From Flavobacterium soyae (GTDB lineage: Bacteria > Bacteroidota > Bacteroidia > Flavobacteriales > Flavobacteriaceae), in contig NZ_JAJQXA010000005.1 in the NCBI RefSeq assembly GCF_021245985.1, forward strand, positions 248,001-312,000: a DNA stretch of 64,000 nt. The letters are read 5' to 3'. The translations under genes and the position numbers were made by a program. The notes beneath the pieces are model-generated. The model worked only from the letters and a program-made list of their open reading frames with translations. It had not been told where the DNA came from and ran no database searches. Within the stretch, counting starts at the first letter, position 1. Each line of letters begins with the position of its first letter. Below, one piece after another: positions 8,162 to 17,400 of the stretch.

Positions 8162-8560
8162 TGGGATTCTGTTTTAGCTCAGTTAATAAGTCGTTAAGAT
8201 CTAAAGCAGCCACCGCAGTCTGATCATCGGCAGCACCGTAATAAGTATATAATTGGCGATCAAAAATGTTTGTTCCGGTTGGAAAAACTATATAATTTAG
8301 ATAACCATGTCTTTTATTATATCCAGCTGCATAATAATTTCTTTCTTTTTAAGTGAAATCAAATCTTTTGAAGCTGCAGCAGGTCTGTATAAATTTAAAC
8401 TGTCGTACACATTGGGTAAGTCATATAAAATGTGCTGCCGATTAATTTGTATTAAAATTACCTTGGGAACAGAACGGGAATTAACTCAATCGATCAAAAA
8501 ATTAACTCTAAAGCATTTATATGGAAATTGTATAACGATCAGGCTGAAATTCTAAAATTG
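8142..8560 (-). pseudogene. GH130 glycosidase/phosphorylase, decayed 3' remnant
   Basis: In the frame ending at the stop 8142-8144, positions 8348-8145 read ...GYLNYIVFPTGTNIFDRQLY, then TYYGAADDQTAVAALDL and a short tail, the characteristic GH130 C-terminus (VVFPTG and YYGAAD motifs). The frame is closed by an in-frame stop at 8349-8351; in another frame further upstream weak similarity continues (a run reading YDLPNVYDSLNLYRPAAA) to roughly 8560. No 5' part is present. The remnant overlaps the start of the downstream glycosyltransferase by 20 bases, an overlap expected of a former two-gene operon. The exact upstream limit is uncertain. Confidence 0.65.
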
Positions 8561-8741
8561 GCAGATAAAATTATGATTTTTAGATTATTGTGGTAAAAAA
8601 TACAGTATTTTAATTAATGTTTTTTGTAAGTAAAGAGAGGCTTTGAGAGGCAGAAAATAATTATATTTCTAACTTAAATTATGGTATTATGTTACGTTGA
8701 AGTCCCTATTGTTGATTTTGTTTTAAGTTTCAGGTTTTAGG

Positions 8742-9209
8742 TTATAAATGTTTATGATAGAAGTTTTTAGTTACGTAAGCAATTGGTAAACCGATGCAGA
8801 AAATCAAAATTAAAATTGAAATTATTAGTGGAAGATCAAATTCTTTTGATGGAAGTTTCGGAAAAACAATTGGAAGCACAATAAGATTCATTACAATCCA
8901 GACAAAAATTCCATACACAAATCCCGAAAGAAAAATATTCTTTTTTAAAAGCGGAACATGCGGATATATTTTATAATAAAAATAAGCAAAAACCAACGCT
9001 ATAAAATAATGTAATAATAAACCATAAAAAACCATTTGTGCGCCGCCTGTATAAGCCTGCTGTTTAAAAACCCCGCTCGCAATAGACTGTAAAATTTTCT
9101 CGGCTGTTGTTTTATGCAATATAACGGAGTAAATTAAAATTGCGGCCAGAATATCTAAAGTTCCTGCCAGTAAACCTGAGCATAAAATAGTTGTAGATTT
9201 AGATCTCAT
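8742..9209 (-). CDS. Conserved membrane protein of unknown function
   Basis: 155 residues with four strongly hydrophobic segments (about 8-28, 61-80, 93-113, 125-146). No catalytic motif was recognised. It is the last gene of a five-gene minus-strand run, four bases after the DinB gene. A resemblance to small DUF1440-like proteins is possible but not secure. Confidence 0.75.
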   Translation of the reverse strand: MRSKSTTILCSGLLAGTLDILAAILIYSVILHKTTAEKILQSIASGVFKQQAYTGGAQMVFYGLLLHYFIALVFAYFYYKIYPHVPLLKKNIFLSGFVYGIFVWIVMNLIVLPIVFPKLPSKEFDLPLIISILILIFCIGLPIAYVTKNFYHKHL

Positions 9210-9213
9210 TAAT

Positions 9214-9723
9214 TTAAAGTTTAGTTATGTATTGAAAAATAGTATTTAATTGGTGAGTATGTCTTTGTGTATGAACTAATGCAAAATCAATCCATTCATA
9301 CATTGTAAATTTATCAAAACCTGGTACCTGAAAATCTAAACAGGTTAATGTTAAATCATATTTTTCGGCACAATCTAATAACTCAGATTCTATTTTCAGT
9401 AATTCCAGGTTAAGTTCATTTTTGCTGTATTCTTTTTCCTTTGGTTTTAGAAATACCGGCACATCCATTTTTATATTGAAGTTTAAAAAAAGCCCTTCAA
9501 TGTCTTTAATTTTTTCATCAGGCTTTCTAGACGTTTTTTCTGTTTTTCCTGCAAATAATTGAGGAAACCCGGAACTGGCCAAAATAATATGCTGAACGAC
9601 TTGTCCTGGTGTCCAGCTTCCTTGAAATGGGATTTGATTTAACTCGTTTTCAGAAAATTTGAAAAGTATTTCATTTAATTTTTTGAACGTTTCAACAATA
9701 TCTTTTTGAACGTCTGCCTTCAT
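9214..9723 (-). CDS. DinB-family (four-helix bundle) protein
   Basis: 169 residues predicted to be helical, with SWTPGQVVQHIILAS near residue 42 and FALVHTQRHTHQL at the end. The spaced histidines (one in the first motif and the HTQRHTH cluster) match the metal site of DinB-like / DUF664 proteins, which include thiol-dependent transferases and damage-induced proteins. Specific activity is unknown. Neighbours: VOC gene 19 bases upstream, membrane protein 4 bases downstream. Confidence 0.8.
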   Translation of the reverse strand: MKADVQKDIVETFKKLNEILFKFSENELNQIPFQGSWTPGQVVQHIILASSGFPQLFAGKTEKTSRKPDEKIKDIEGLFLNFNIKMDVPVFLKPKEKEYSKNELNLELLKIESELLDCAEKYDLTLTCLDFQVPGFDKFTMYEWIDFALVHTQRHTHQLNTIFQYITKL

Positions 9724-9742
9724 ATTTATTGATTTTTAAGAT

Positions 9743-10117
9743 TTAGTTTACCGAAGTAATCCACCAAACATTTCCAAACGGATCTGTTACGCCGCAAGTT
9801 CTGCCGTAATCCTGATCACTTAATCCCATTAAAGAAACGGCCCCATTTTCTAATGCTTTTTTATAGGTTTCATCGGCATTGGGTACATATACAAATAAGT
9901 TTGAGGTTTGCTTTGCCCAGTCTGTAATTTCATCGGTAATCATTATGGTGCTTCCATTTAAGGTAATTTCGGCATGCATAATAGTTCCGTCTTCACGTAT
10001 TGATTTCGTATTGGTCTCTGATGCGCCAAAGACTTTTTTGGTAAAGTCAATAAATTTTGATGCACCCTGTAAAATTAAATACGGCATTATGGTTTGATGT
10101 TCTGCTGGTATATTCAT
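9743..10117 (-). CDS. VOC-superfamily (glyoxalase/PhnB-like) protein
   Basis: 124 residues. PYLILQGASKFIDFTKKVFGA and the end segment GRTCGVTDPFGNVWWI are the typical beta-alpha-beta-beta-beta features of PhnB-like VOC proteins, often annotated as bleomycin resistance or 3-demethylubiquinone methyltransferase-like. A histidine (IMHAEITL) and the DPFGNVW glutamate/aspartate region would hold a metal. The substrate is unknown. It is in the middle of the DoxX-to-membrane-protein gene run. Confidence 0.82.
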   Translation of the reverse strand: MNIPAEHQTIMPYLILQGASKFIDFTKKVFGASETNTKSIREDGTIMHAEITLNGSTIMITDEITDWAKQTSNLFVYVPNADETYKKALENGAVSLMGLSDQDYGRTCGVTDPFGNVWWITSVN

Positions 10118-10196
10118 TTTTTTGTAATTTTTAAATTTAGGATTTTAAAATTACAAATTTTTATTTTAATATTTTGTAAATCAGTAAATTAAGATT

Positions 10197-10406
10197 TTAC
10201 AAAAGTACTTCGCAGTAAAAACCATGTAAATTTAGAACCTCAATTATTTTGTGGTTTGAAATTGCAGAAGCATTAATTCGCAGAATTTTATCACAATCTT
10301 CGAGATCAAAATTGATAGCGCTGTTTGGGAAATGTTCAAGAAGTTTCCCTACAATCATTATAGACTGCTCGACTTCCTGAACATTTGTTTTGAAAACTTC
10401 TATCAT
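10197..10406 (-). CDS. Small HMA-like fold protein
   Basis: 69 residues with a beta-alpha-beta-beta-alpha-beta pattern like heavy-metal-associated domains (VFKTNVQEVEQSIMIVGKLL ... INFDLEDCDKILRI ... VLNLHGFYCEVLL), but without the Cys-x-x-Cys metal motif. Such short proteins are common in flavobacteria and of unknown role. It lies 20 bases after the DoxX gene, so it is probably co-transcribed. Confidence 0.65.
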   Translation of the reverse strand: MIEVFKTNVQEVEQSIMIVGKLLEHFPNSAINFDLEDCDKILRINASAISNHKIIEVLNLHGFYCEVLL

Positions 10407-10426
10407 CGTTTCCAGAGTTTATAAGT

Positions 10427-10807
10427 TTACAGAGCAATATTTTTATAGCGCTCTATTTTATGATAATAGATATAAGAAATCGCTAAAATCACTAAAAAGA
10501 TTAACGGAAAGAAACTTTGAAAATTAACCCCGTCAATTGCAAAATGACTGATTGAAGCAAATATAAAATCGAAACCAAATCCTGCGTAAGCCCATTCTTT
10601 TACATTTTTAGGAACTTGCGGAATCACTAATACTAAAACCCCCAGAATTTTGAAAATTACCAGTGCATTTCCAAAATATTCAGGATAACCTAAATGTCTG
10701 ATTCCTTCTTTTGCCAATTCGGTCTGCGAAGTCAAAGCAGGCATAACACCTTCAAATAAAAAAATAATAATTGTTGTAATCCAAAAAATAATTTTTGCTT
10801 TTTTCAT
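10427..10807 (-). CDS. DoxX-family membrane protein
   Basis: 126 residues with four membrane segments and the DoxX-like sequence LTSQTELAKEGIRHLGYPEYFGNALVIFKILGVLVLV. Proteins of this family occur in membrane oxidoreductase and stress-related contexts; function here is not evident. It is the first gene of the five-gene minus-strand run (10.8 to 8.7 kb). Confidence 0.82.
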   Translation of the reverse strand: MKKAKIIFWITTIIIFLFEGVMPALTSQTELAKEGIRHLGYPEYFGNALVIFKILGVLVLVIPQVPKNVKEWAYAGFGFDFIFASISHFAIDGVNFQSFFPLIFLVILAISYIYYHKIERYKNIAL

Positions 10808-11210
10808 GTGGTATATTTTTAAATAGTTATTAGTTAATGTATTACAAATGTACTATTCTTAATTTTTTCATGAAATACTTATTTACGACTATTTTAGGGG
10901 CATTTGGGACATTTCTTGATTTTAGATTTTAGAGGGTTGATTTTAGATTTTTTGGAAAGAAGAACATGCAGTTTGTCATCCTGACGAAGGAAGGATCGCA
11001 CAAGTAACTCTACAAAGATTGGCGACTCACTTTGTGGAAATTCTAGCGCAATTTCTCCTTTCAGTCGAAATGATATAAAATGTGCTTACCCATAAGCTTT
11101 AATAGCAACTGTCAGTCTGAGCGAAGTCGAAGACCTTTTGTACGATGAGAGTGCTTCGACTTCGCTCAGCATGACACATGTAAAGCAAATTAATTGGAAT
11201 TTAGAATTTT
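10808..11210. other. Non-coding spacer with hairpin repeats
   Basis: No gene. It contains the fragment gtcatcctgacgaagg (10978 on) and a strong inverted repeat: CTGAGCGAAGTCGAAG within 11110-11132 pairs with CTTCGACTTCGCTCAG within 11154-11176. The same word occurs at 20.34, 36.45 and 37.6 kb, so this is a dispersed intergenic repeat family. Confidence 0.6.
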
Positions 11211-11969
11211 TTAATTGGAATTTGTATTCAAAAAGTAATTCTTAATCAAAAATAAATCTTCAAATCCTAATCTCGTATAAATTCCTTTCCCTAAAGCTGA
11301 AGCTTGTAATTGTGCATATTCACAATCAGCATCAATGGCTTGGTTGATTGCAAATTTCATGATCTCTTCGGCAAAACCTCTTTTGCGCATTTGTGGAATA
11401 ACGCCAACGCCATGAATTCCCATTATTTTACCGGTTTGAAAAAGAGTAAGCGTTCCAATTGATTTTTCTTCAAAGTGAACCAGATAGAACTTTACATTTT
11501 CATAGTTATGAACCAGCGTTTCTTTGCTTATTATATAATTAAAAGATAACGGATAAATATCAGACCAGGTTTTGGCATCTTCTTCATTTAAAACTCTTTT
11601 AAATGTCAGATTGTTTTGAAACGTGATTTTTTTATCCAGTTTCAAAGCCATTGCCACAAGCTGATTTCGAATAGCAAACCCGTTGTTCTCAAAAAAAATA
11701 TTTGAATTACTTCCGAAAATATCCCAATACGGTACAACTAAGCCCGGATTGTTTTCAATAGTTTCAAGAATCTGCGGAAGGTTTTCTTCGGTAATATCTT
11801 TTCGAAACCATAAACGGTTTGGCCAGCCCGAATTTTTGATCTGACTGAATTCTAAAAAATCAGTTGCATGATAGGAATGGAGAGGTGAAGCAACGGTTTT
11901 CCAAAGAGTGGTAAGATTATCAATGTTGTCTTTGATGAGGTTTATACTGATGAGGTTTATATTGTTCAT
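11211..11969 (-). CDS. GNAT-family N-acetyltransferase
   Basis: 252 residues. The C-terminal half carries the GNAT acetyl-CoA motif (GIHGVGVIPQMRKRGFAEEIM) followed by YAQLQASALGKGIYTRLGFE, the standard beta5-alpha4 segment. The N-terminal half is less conserved and probably a second, degenerate GNAT fold. Substrate unknown. The Crp-like regulator gene lies upstream on the same strand, 71 bases away. Confidence 0.82.
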   Translation of the reverse strand: MNNINLISINLIKDNIDNLTTLWKTVASPLHSYHATDFLEFSQIKNSGWPNRLWFRKDITEENLPQILETIENNPGLVVPYWDIFGSNSNIFFENNGFAIRNQLVAMALKLDKKITFQNNLTFKRVLNEEDAKTWSDIYPLSFNYIISKETLVHNYENVKFYLVHFEEKSIGTLTLFQTGKIMGIHGVGVIPQMRKRGFAEEIMKFAINQAIDADCEYAQLQASALGKGIYTRLGFEDLFLIKNYFLNTNSN

Positions 11970-12040
11970 TATAATAACGGGTTTGAATTATAAAGCAAAG
12001 ATAAATCTGGTCTTTTAGAAAAACCTTTACATATGTTGAT

Positions 12041-12646
12041 TTACAAATCTTTTTCCAGATTTTTTCTGATTCGGCTTAACTGTGTTGGCGTAATGCCTAA
12101 ATGTGATGCAATATGTAATAGTGGAATTCGATCTGCTATATTTGGATTTTTCTCTAGTAAACTTAAATATCTTTCAGTTGCATTTTGCATAACCAGAGCA
12201 ATCTCTTTTTGTTCTTTTTCAATGATCCAGTTTTTTTCCAAATATGCAATATAGAAGTTTTTAAGATTATCATTTTCGTTAATCAACTGTATATATTTCT
12301 TGTAATTAAGATTGATTAAAATACAATCTTCTAAAGCTTCGATCGTAAAGCTGGAAGGAGTTTGCAGCATTGCTGAAACTTTAGAGCATGCAAGTTTGTT
12401 TTCGAGAAAAAGGTTTTTGTTGTAGAAATTTCCTTGTTCATCTGTGATATAAGTTCGTAGAATTCCTTTTGCAATAAAATAAAGATTTTTGCAGATTTCC
12501 CCATTTTCTAGTACTATTTCTCCTTTTTTGATTGTCTGGAAATGTGTCAAGTTTTCAATCAATTTCCATGACTTTTCAGAAATAGGAGCGTAACTTTCGA
12601 AATATAATTTTAGATTGTTGAGGTATGTTTCTTTGTTGAAAGTCAT
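12041..12646 (-). CDS. Crp/Fnr-family transcriptional regulator
   Basis: 201 residues from the ATG at 12646; a frame extending to 12685 would add 13 residues that the family does not have. Residues about 20-120 are a cyclic-nucleotide-binding jelly roll (KGEIVLENGEICKNLYFIAKG), and the end LLHIASHLGITPTQLSRIRKNL is the winged helix-turn-helix. The phosphate-binding RxS motif of true cAMP binders is not seen, so the ligand is unknown. Confidence 0.85.
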   Translation of the reverse strand: MTFNKETYLNNLKLYFESYAPISEKSWKLIENLTHFQTIKKGEIVLENGEICKNLYFIAKGILRTYITDEQGNFYNKNLFLENKLACSKVSAMLQTPSSFTIEALEDCILINLNYKKYIQLINENDNLKNFYIAYLEKNWIIEKEQKEIALVMQNATERYLSLLEKNPNIADRIPLLHIASHLGITPTQLSRIRKNLEKDL

Positions 12647-12693
12647 AGATTCGTTTGGTTTTGCCAGAAAGGCGCTAAGGGACAAAGTTTACA

Positions 12694-12775
12694 GCCACGA
12701 ATTTCACAAATTTTCACGAATTATTTTTATAATTTGAGAGAAAAGAAATTTGCGAAAATTTGTGAAATTCGTGGC
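12694..12775. repeat. 22-bp perfect inverted repeat
   Basis: GCCACGAATTTCACAAATTTTC at 12694-12715 is exactly complementary to 12754-12775, enclosing a 38-base AT-rich loop. It sits upstream of the Crp-like gene in a spacer and has the look of a flavobacterial intergenic palindromic element rather than a terminator. Confidence 0.6.
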
Positions 12776-12829
12776 AAACAAAAAAACTTCGTGCCTTAGC
12801 GTCTTCGCGGCAAATTTTTTAAAAAAACA

Positions 12830-12864
12830 AAAAACGCCATGAAACCAAAGGTCTCACAGCGTTT
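12830..12864 (-). terminator. Rho-independent terminator of the first RND efflux operon
   Basis: AAAACGC at 12830-12836 pairs with GCGTTTT at 12858-12864, with an inner stem around ATGAaACC/GGTcTCa. Read on the minus strand the hairpin is followed by TTTTTTGTTTTTTT, a convincing terminator 39 bases after the outer-membrane factor gene. Confidence 0.8.
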
Positions 12865-12902
12865 TCATCTCAAAAAATAAATAATTAACTGGGTAATGGG
12901 TA

Positions 12903-14321
12903 TTATTTCCAGCCTCCGCCCAGAGCGCGGTACAATTCAGTATTGGCTGTAAGTTGTTGTCTTTTTACATCAGCAAGTTCTAGTTCGCTTTGCAATAAAT
13001 TTGCCTGAGCGGTTAAAACTTCAAGATATTCTGCCATACCATTTTTGAATAATAGATTGGCGTTTTTAATTGCTTGCTGTAATGTTTTTACTTTTTCTTT
13101 TAAGAAAGTTTCCTGCTGCTGTAATTTTTCTACTTTAACTAAAGCATCAGAAACTTCGCTTACGGCAACCAAAACAGATTGTCTAAAACTTAAAACCGCT
13201 TTTTCTCTTTCTGCAACAGCGATATTATATTGTGTCCTCACTCTTTTGTTGTTCAAAAGAGGCTGTGTTAAACCTCCTGCAACAGTTCCGAATAATGAAG
13301 CCGGAATGTTGAACCAATTGCTGGTTTCGAAAGAGTTTACTCCGCCTTGAGCCGTAATTCTTAATGTTGGATATAGATCTGCTTTTGTGATACCGACATT
13401 TGCGTTTGCGGCCTTAAGAGCTAATTCAGCACTTTTTACATCAGGTCTTCTGCTTACTAAGGCAGACGGAATTCCAATTGCTGTATTGTTTTTTACTTCA
13501 ATAGCACTTAACTTAATTGTTCTTTCTTTAGAATTCGGAAAAGAACCTGTTAAAACACTTAAAGCATTTTCCTGTATCGCGATGTTTTGTTCCAATAATG
13601 GAATCAATTGCGCTGAGTTTAATTTCTGTGCTTCAGATTGTTGAATCGCTAATGTAGTTACCTGACCAGCATCGTATTTTAATTTGATAATATTGGTTGT
13701 ACTATCGTTTAGTTTTAGATTTTGTCTGGCAATTTCTAATTGTGCATCCAGCATTAAAAGGTTGTAATATCCTCTTGAAACATTGGCAACAATATTGGTC
13801 TGCAATGCTTTTTTAACTTCTGCAGATTGTAAATATCCTGCATAAGCACCTTTTTTCTGATTTCTGATTTTTCCCCAGATATCGGCTTCCCACGAAAGTG
13901 AAGCTCCGGCAGAATAATCGTCAATATGTTTCGCACCAATGGCCTGATTTAAGTTCAATCCTGTAAAACTATTGTCTGACGGATTGCTTGTACTTGCATT
14001 TACAAATAAATTAACCTGAGGTACATTTCCCCATTTTGATTGTGTAAATCTGTATTGTGCAATTTCAATGTTCTTTTCGGCAATCTGCAAATCGTTGTTT
14101 CTCGCAACGGCGCTGTCGATCAATTTGATAATATCTTTTTCGGTAAAGAAGTTTTTCCACTCCACATCAGCAATACTTGTTGTATCACTCGAAGTTGATG
14201 CATTCCTGAAATTCTCAGGAAATGCATCTTTTGGAGTTTCAATATCCTTCGAAACTTTACAGGATATTAAGGTCGTGATCAGAATGGCGAAGGTCACGAT
14301 TTTGGTTATATGATTTTTCAT
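12903..14321 (-). CDS. Outer-membrane efflux lipoprotein (TolC/NodT family)
   Basis: 472 residues from the ATG at 14321; a lipoprotein signal MKNHITKIVTFAILITTLIS-C is cut before Cys. Two outer-membrane-efflux (OEP) repeats follow, with the coiled-coil segments and the typical YNLLMLDAQLEIARQNL and SRRPDVKSAELALKAANANVGITKADLYPTL. It forms the outer-membrane channel of the tripartite pump encoded by the three genes upstream. A longer frame to 14348 exists, but it overlaps the small ORF and lacks a signal peptide at its start. The terminator at 12830-12864 ends the operon. Confidence 0.88.
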   Translation of the reverse strand: MKNHITKIVTFAILITTLISCKVSKDIETPKDAFPENFRNASTSSDTTSIADVEWKNFFTEKDIIKLIDSAVARNNDLQIAEKNIEIAQYRFTQSKWGNVPQVNLFVNASTSNPSDNSFTGLNLNQAIGAKHIDDYSAGASLSWEADIWGKIRNQKKGAYAGYLQSAEVKKALQTNIVANVSRGYYNLLMLDAQLEIARQNLKLNDSTTNIIKLKYDAGQVTTLAIQQSEAQKLNSAQLIPLLEQNIAIQENALSVLTGSFPNSKERTIKLSAIEVKNNTAIGIPSALVSRRPDVKSAELALKAANANVGITKADLYPTLRITAQGGVNSFETSNWFNIPASLFGTVAGGLTQPLLNNKRVRTQYNIAVAEREKAVLSFRQSVLVAVSEVSDALVKVEKLQQQETFLKEKVKTLQQAIKNANLLFKNGMAEYLEVLTAQANLLQSELELADVKRQQLTANTELYRALGGGWK

Positions 14322-14332
14322 TCTTTCTTTTA

Positions 14333-14443
14333 TTAAATTTCTGTACAAGTATCTTTAGTTTCAAGATCTTTTGAGATTCTGTACGATATATAAGCGATGC
14401 CAATTATGATGGCTACTAAAGCTGTGGTTATATAGTTTTCCAT
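14333..14443 (-). CDS. 36-residue single-span membrane peptide within the RND operon
   Basis: The ATG (14443) directly abuts the stop of the RND pump gene (14444-14446), and its stop lies 11 bases before the outer-membrane factor start. The product MENYITTALVAIIIGIAYIS then YRISKDLETKDTCTEI is one hydrophobic helix (about residues 5-21) with a short charged tail. The tight spacing favours a real translated gene. I know no named family for it; position and build are like AcrZ, the small helix bound to E. coli AcrB, but there is no evident sequence relation. Confidence 0.55.
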   Translation of the reverse strand: MENYITTALVAIIIGIAYISYRISKDLETKDTCTEI

Positions 14444-17400
14444 TTATTCTTTTTCTTCATTATGGATTACGGCAACTGGTTTTCCAGAAACCTTTTCTTG
14501 TAAATGCTGGAAGATGATGAATAAAACAGGAATGATAAACAAACCTAGAATTACTCCTGAAATCATACCTCCGGCAGCACCAATACTAATTGAGTGGTTA
14601 CCTTGAGCTGATGGTCCTTTTGCGCTCATCATTGGTACTAAACCAACAATAAAGGCAAGAGACGTCATGATAATTGGTCGTAAACGTAATTTTGCAGCAT
14701 CGATTGAAGCTCTAATTAACGCTTGTCCCGATTTTCTTTTCTGTACGGCAAATTCGACAATCAGAATGGCATTTTTGGCGAGAAGTCCAATCAGCATGAC
14801 AAGGGCAACTTGTACATAAATGTTGTTCTCAATTCCAGTTAAACCAATAGCTACGAATACTCCAAAAATACCTGCAGGGATTGATAAGATTACTGCCAAA
14901 GGCAAAATGTAACTTTCGTACTGTGCAGCAAGTAAGAAATAAACGAATATCAAACACAGTAAGAATATTGTTGCGGATTGTCCTCCGGATGATATCTCCT
15001 CACGAGTCTGGCCCGAGAATTCAAACCCGTAACCTGCAGGTAATTGTTGTGCTGCTACTTCTTCAATTGCTTTAATGGCATCTCCTGAACTAAATCCTGG
15101 TTTTGGAATGGCATTAATAGAAATTGAGTTAAATAAATTGTATCGTGATGCGGTTTCTGAACCATAAATACGGGTTAGTTTTACTAAAGTATTTATTGGC
15201 ACCATTTCGCCTGTTCTGTTTTTCACAAATACACGGTCAATTGCTGTTGGATCAGCTCTGTCTTCAATATCGGCCTGAACAACTACACGGTAATATTTAC
15301 CAAACCTGTTGAAGTCAGATGCCTGCGCGCTACCAAAATAAGCCTGCATAGTCTGCAGAATGTCTTTTACATTTACGCCTAATTGATTTGCTTTCTCATC
15401 ATTAACTTCCAATTGCAATTGCGGATAATCTGCCTTGAAACTCGTAAAGGCAACTGCAATTTCCGGACGTTTCATTAATTCTCCGATAAAGTTTTGAGAA
15501 ATTCCACTGAATTTATCCAGTTTTCCTCCCGTTTTATCTTGCAGTACTAAATCTAAAGCCTCAACGTTACTAAATCCGGGAACAGTTGGGAAACTGAATA
15601 CGAAGAAACTTCCGCCAGAAATAGCACCCAGTTTGCCGCGAACCTGATTCATGATTTCGTCAATGTTTTTTACTTCGCCGCGTTCTTCGTTTGGTTTAAG
15701 CAATACGAATACAACCGCAGAAGATGGACTTGTAGAGTTGGTCAATAAGTTAAAACCTGAAATTGCGGTTACAAATCGAGAAGCGTCTAATGCTTTTAAA
15801 GTATTCTCAGCTTCGGTCATTACTTTTTGAGTTCCGTCTAATGATGTTCCAGATGGTGTATTTACTGCAATCGCAATAAATCCTTGATCTTCTGTTGGAA
15901 TAAATCCTGCAGGAGTTGTTTTTACCATTATAACAGTTGCTACAGTAATTAAAGCTAATCCACCCAAACTCAACCATTTTCTTCTGATTAAGAATTTAAG
16001 TCCGCCCACATAACGATTTGTCAACGATTCAAAACTGCTGTTAAAAGCGCTGAAGAATTTCTCTTTGAATCCTTTTTTCTCATGAGGCGCATCGTGATCG
16101 TGTGCTCCGTGATTATCTTTTAAGAATAATGCCGCAAGCGCCGGACTTAATGTTAAGGCATTTACTGCCGAAATTACAATTGCAATTGCCATAGTAAAGG
16201 CAAACTGACGATAGAAAACTCCTGTTGAGCCTTCCATAAAACCAACCGGCAGGAATACAGCAGCCATTACCAGCGTAATCGAGATAATAGCACCCGTTAT
16301 TTCGTGCATTGCTTCATGGGTTGCGATTTTTGGAGACAAGCGTTTATGCTCCATTTTCGCATGCACCGCTTCGACTACCACAATGGCATCATCGACCACA
16401 ATACCAATCGCCAGAATTAATGCGAAAAGTGTTAAAAGGTTGATCGAAAATCCGAATAACTGCATGAAGAAGAACGTTCCTAAAATTGCTACAGGTACAG
16501 CAATAGCCGGGATTAATGTTGATCTAAAATCTTGCAAGAAGATAAATACCACAATAAATACAAGTATAAAAGCTTCTAGTAATGTATGCTCAACTTGCTC
16601 AATAGATTGGTCAAGAGATACTTTTGTACTATAGAAAATATTGTGTTTTATGCCTTTAGGAAAATCTTTAGAAGCCTTTTCCATCATTTTGTTAATGGCA
16701 ATCTGAATATCATTTGAGTTAGATCCAGCTAACTGAATAACCCCAATTACAATTCCTTTTTTACCATTTAAACGAGTTAAACTGTTATAAGAGTAAGCAC
16801 CAAGTTCAACTCTCGCTACATCTTTTAAGCGAAGTACTGAGCCATCTGCATTAGAACGTATAGCAATATTTTCATAATCCTCAGGTTTAGTTAATTTCCC
16901 TTTGTATTTAATAACGTATTCAAAAACCTCTTTGCTTCGCTCTCCAAATTTACCCGGAGCCGCTTCCAAACTTTTGTCCTGAATAGCGCCCATAACTTCG
17001 CTAGGCGTTACTTTGTAAGTTGACATTTGCGTTGGATTTAACCAAACACGCATAGAGTAATCTTTTACACCACCAAAAATACTGGCAGAACCTACACCCG
17101 GAATACGTTTTAGTTCTGGAATAATATTAATCTGTGCATAGTTGGCAACAAAAGTCTGATCGTATTTTGCTTCATCATCGGTGTACATACCAATTGCCAT
17201 GATGAAACTGTTTTGTTGTTTCGCAGTAACAATACCTTGCTGTACAACCTCGGCAGGAAGCTGGCTCGTTGCCTGCGCAACACGGTTTTGTACGTTTACC
17301 GCAGCTTGGTCGGCATCAGTTCCCAGTTTAAAGAAAACTGTAATGGCTAAAGTACCGTCGTTACTGGCTGTAGAACTCATATAAGTCATGTTTTCTACAC

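Noticed and set aside
8307..8555. Plus-strand 82-residue ORF
   Set aside because: It is the complement of the decayed GH130 segment and has no coding features of its own.
14322..14348. Upstream extension of the outer-membrane factor
   Set aside because: It overlaps the small membrane peptide gene and puts nine residues before a perfect lipoprotein signal.
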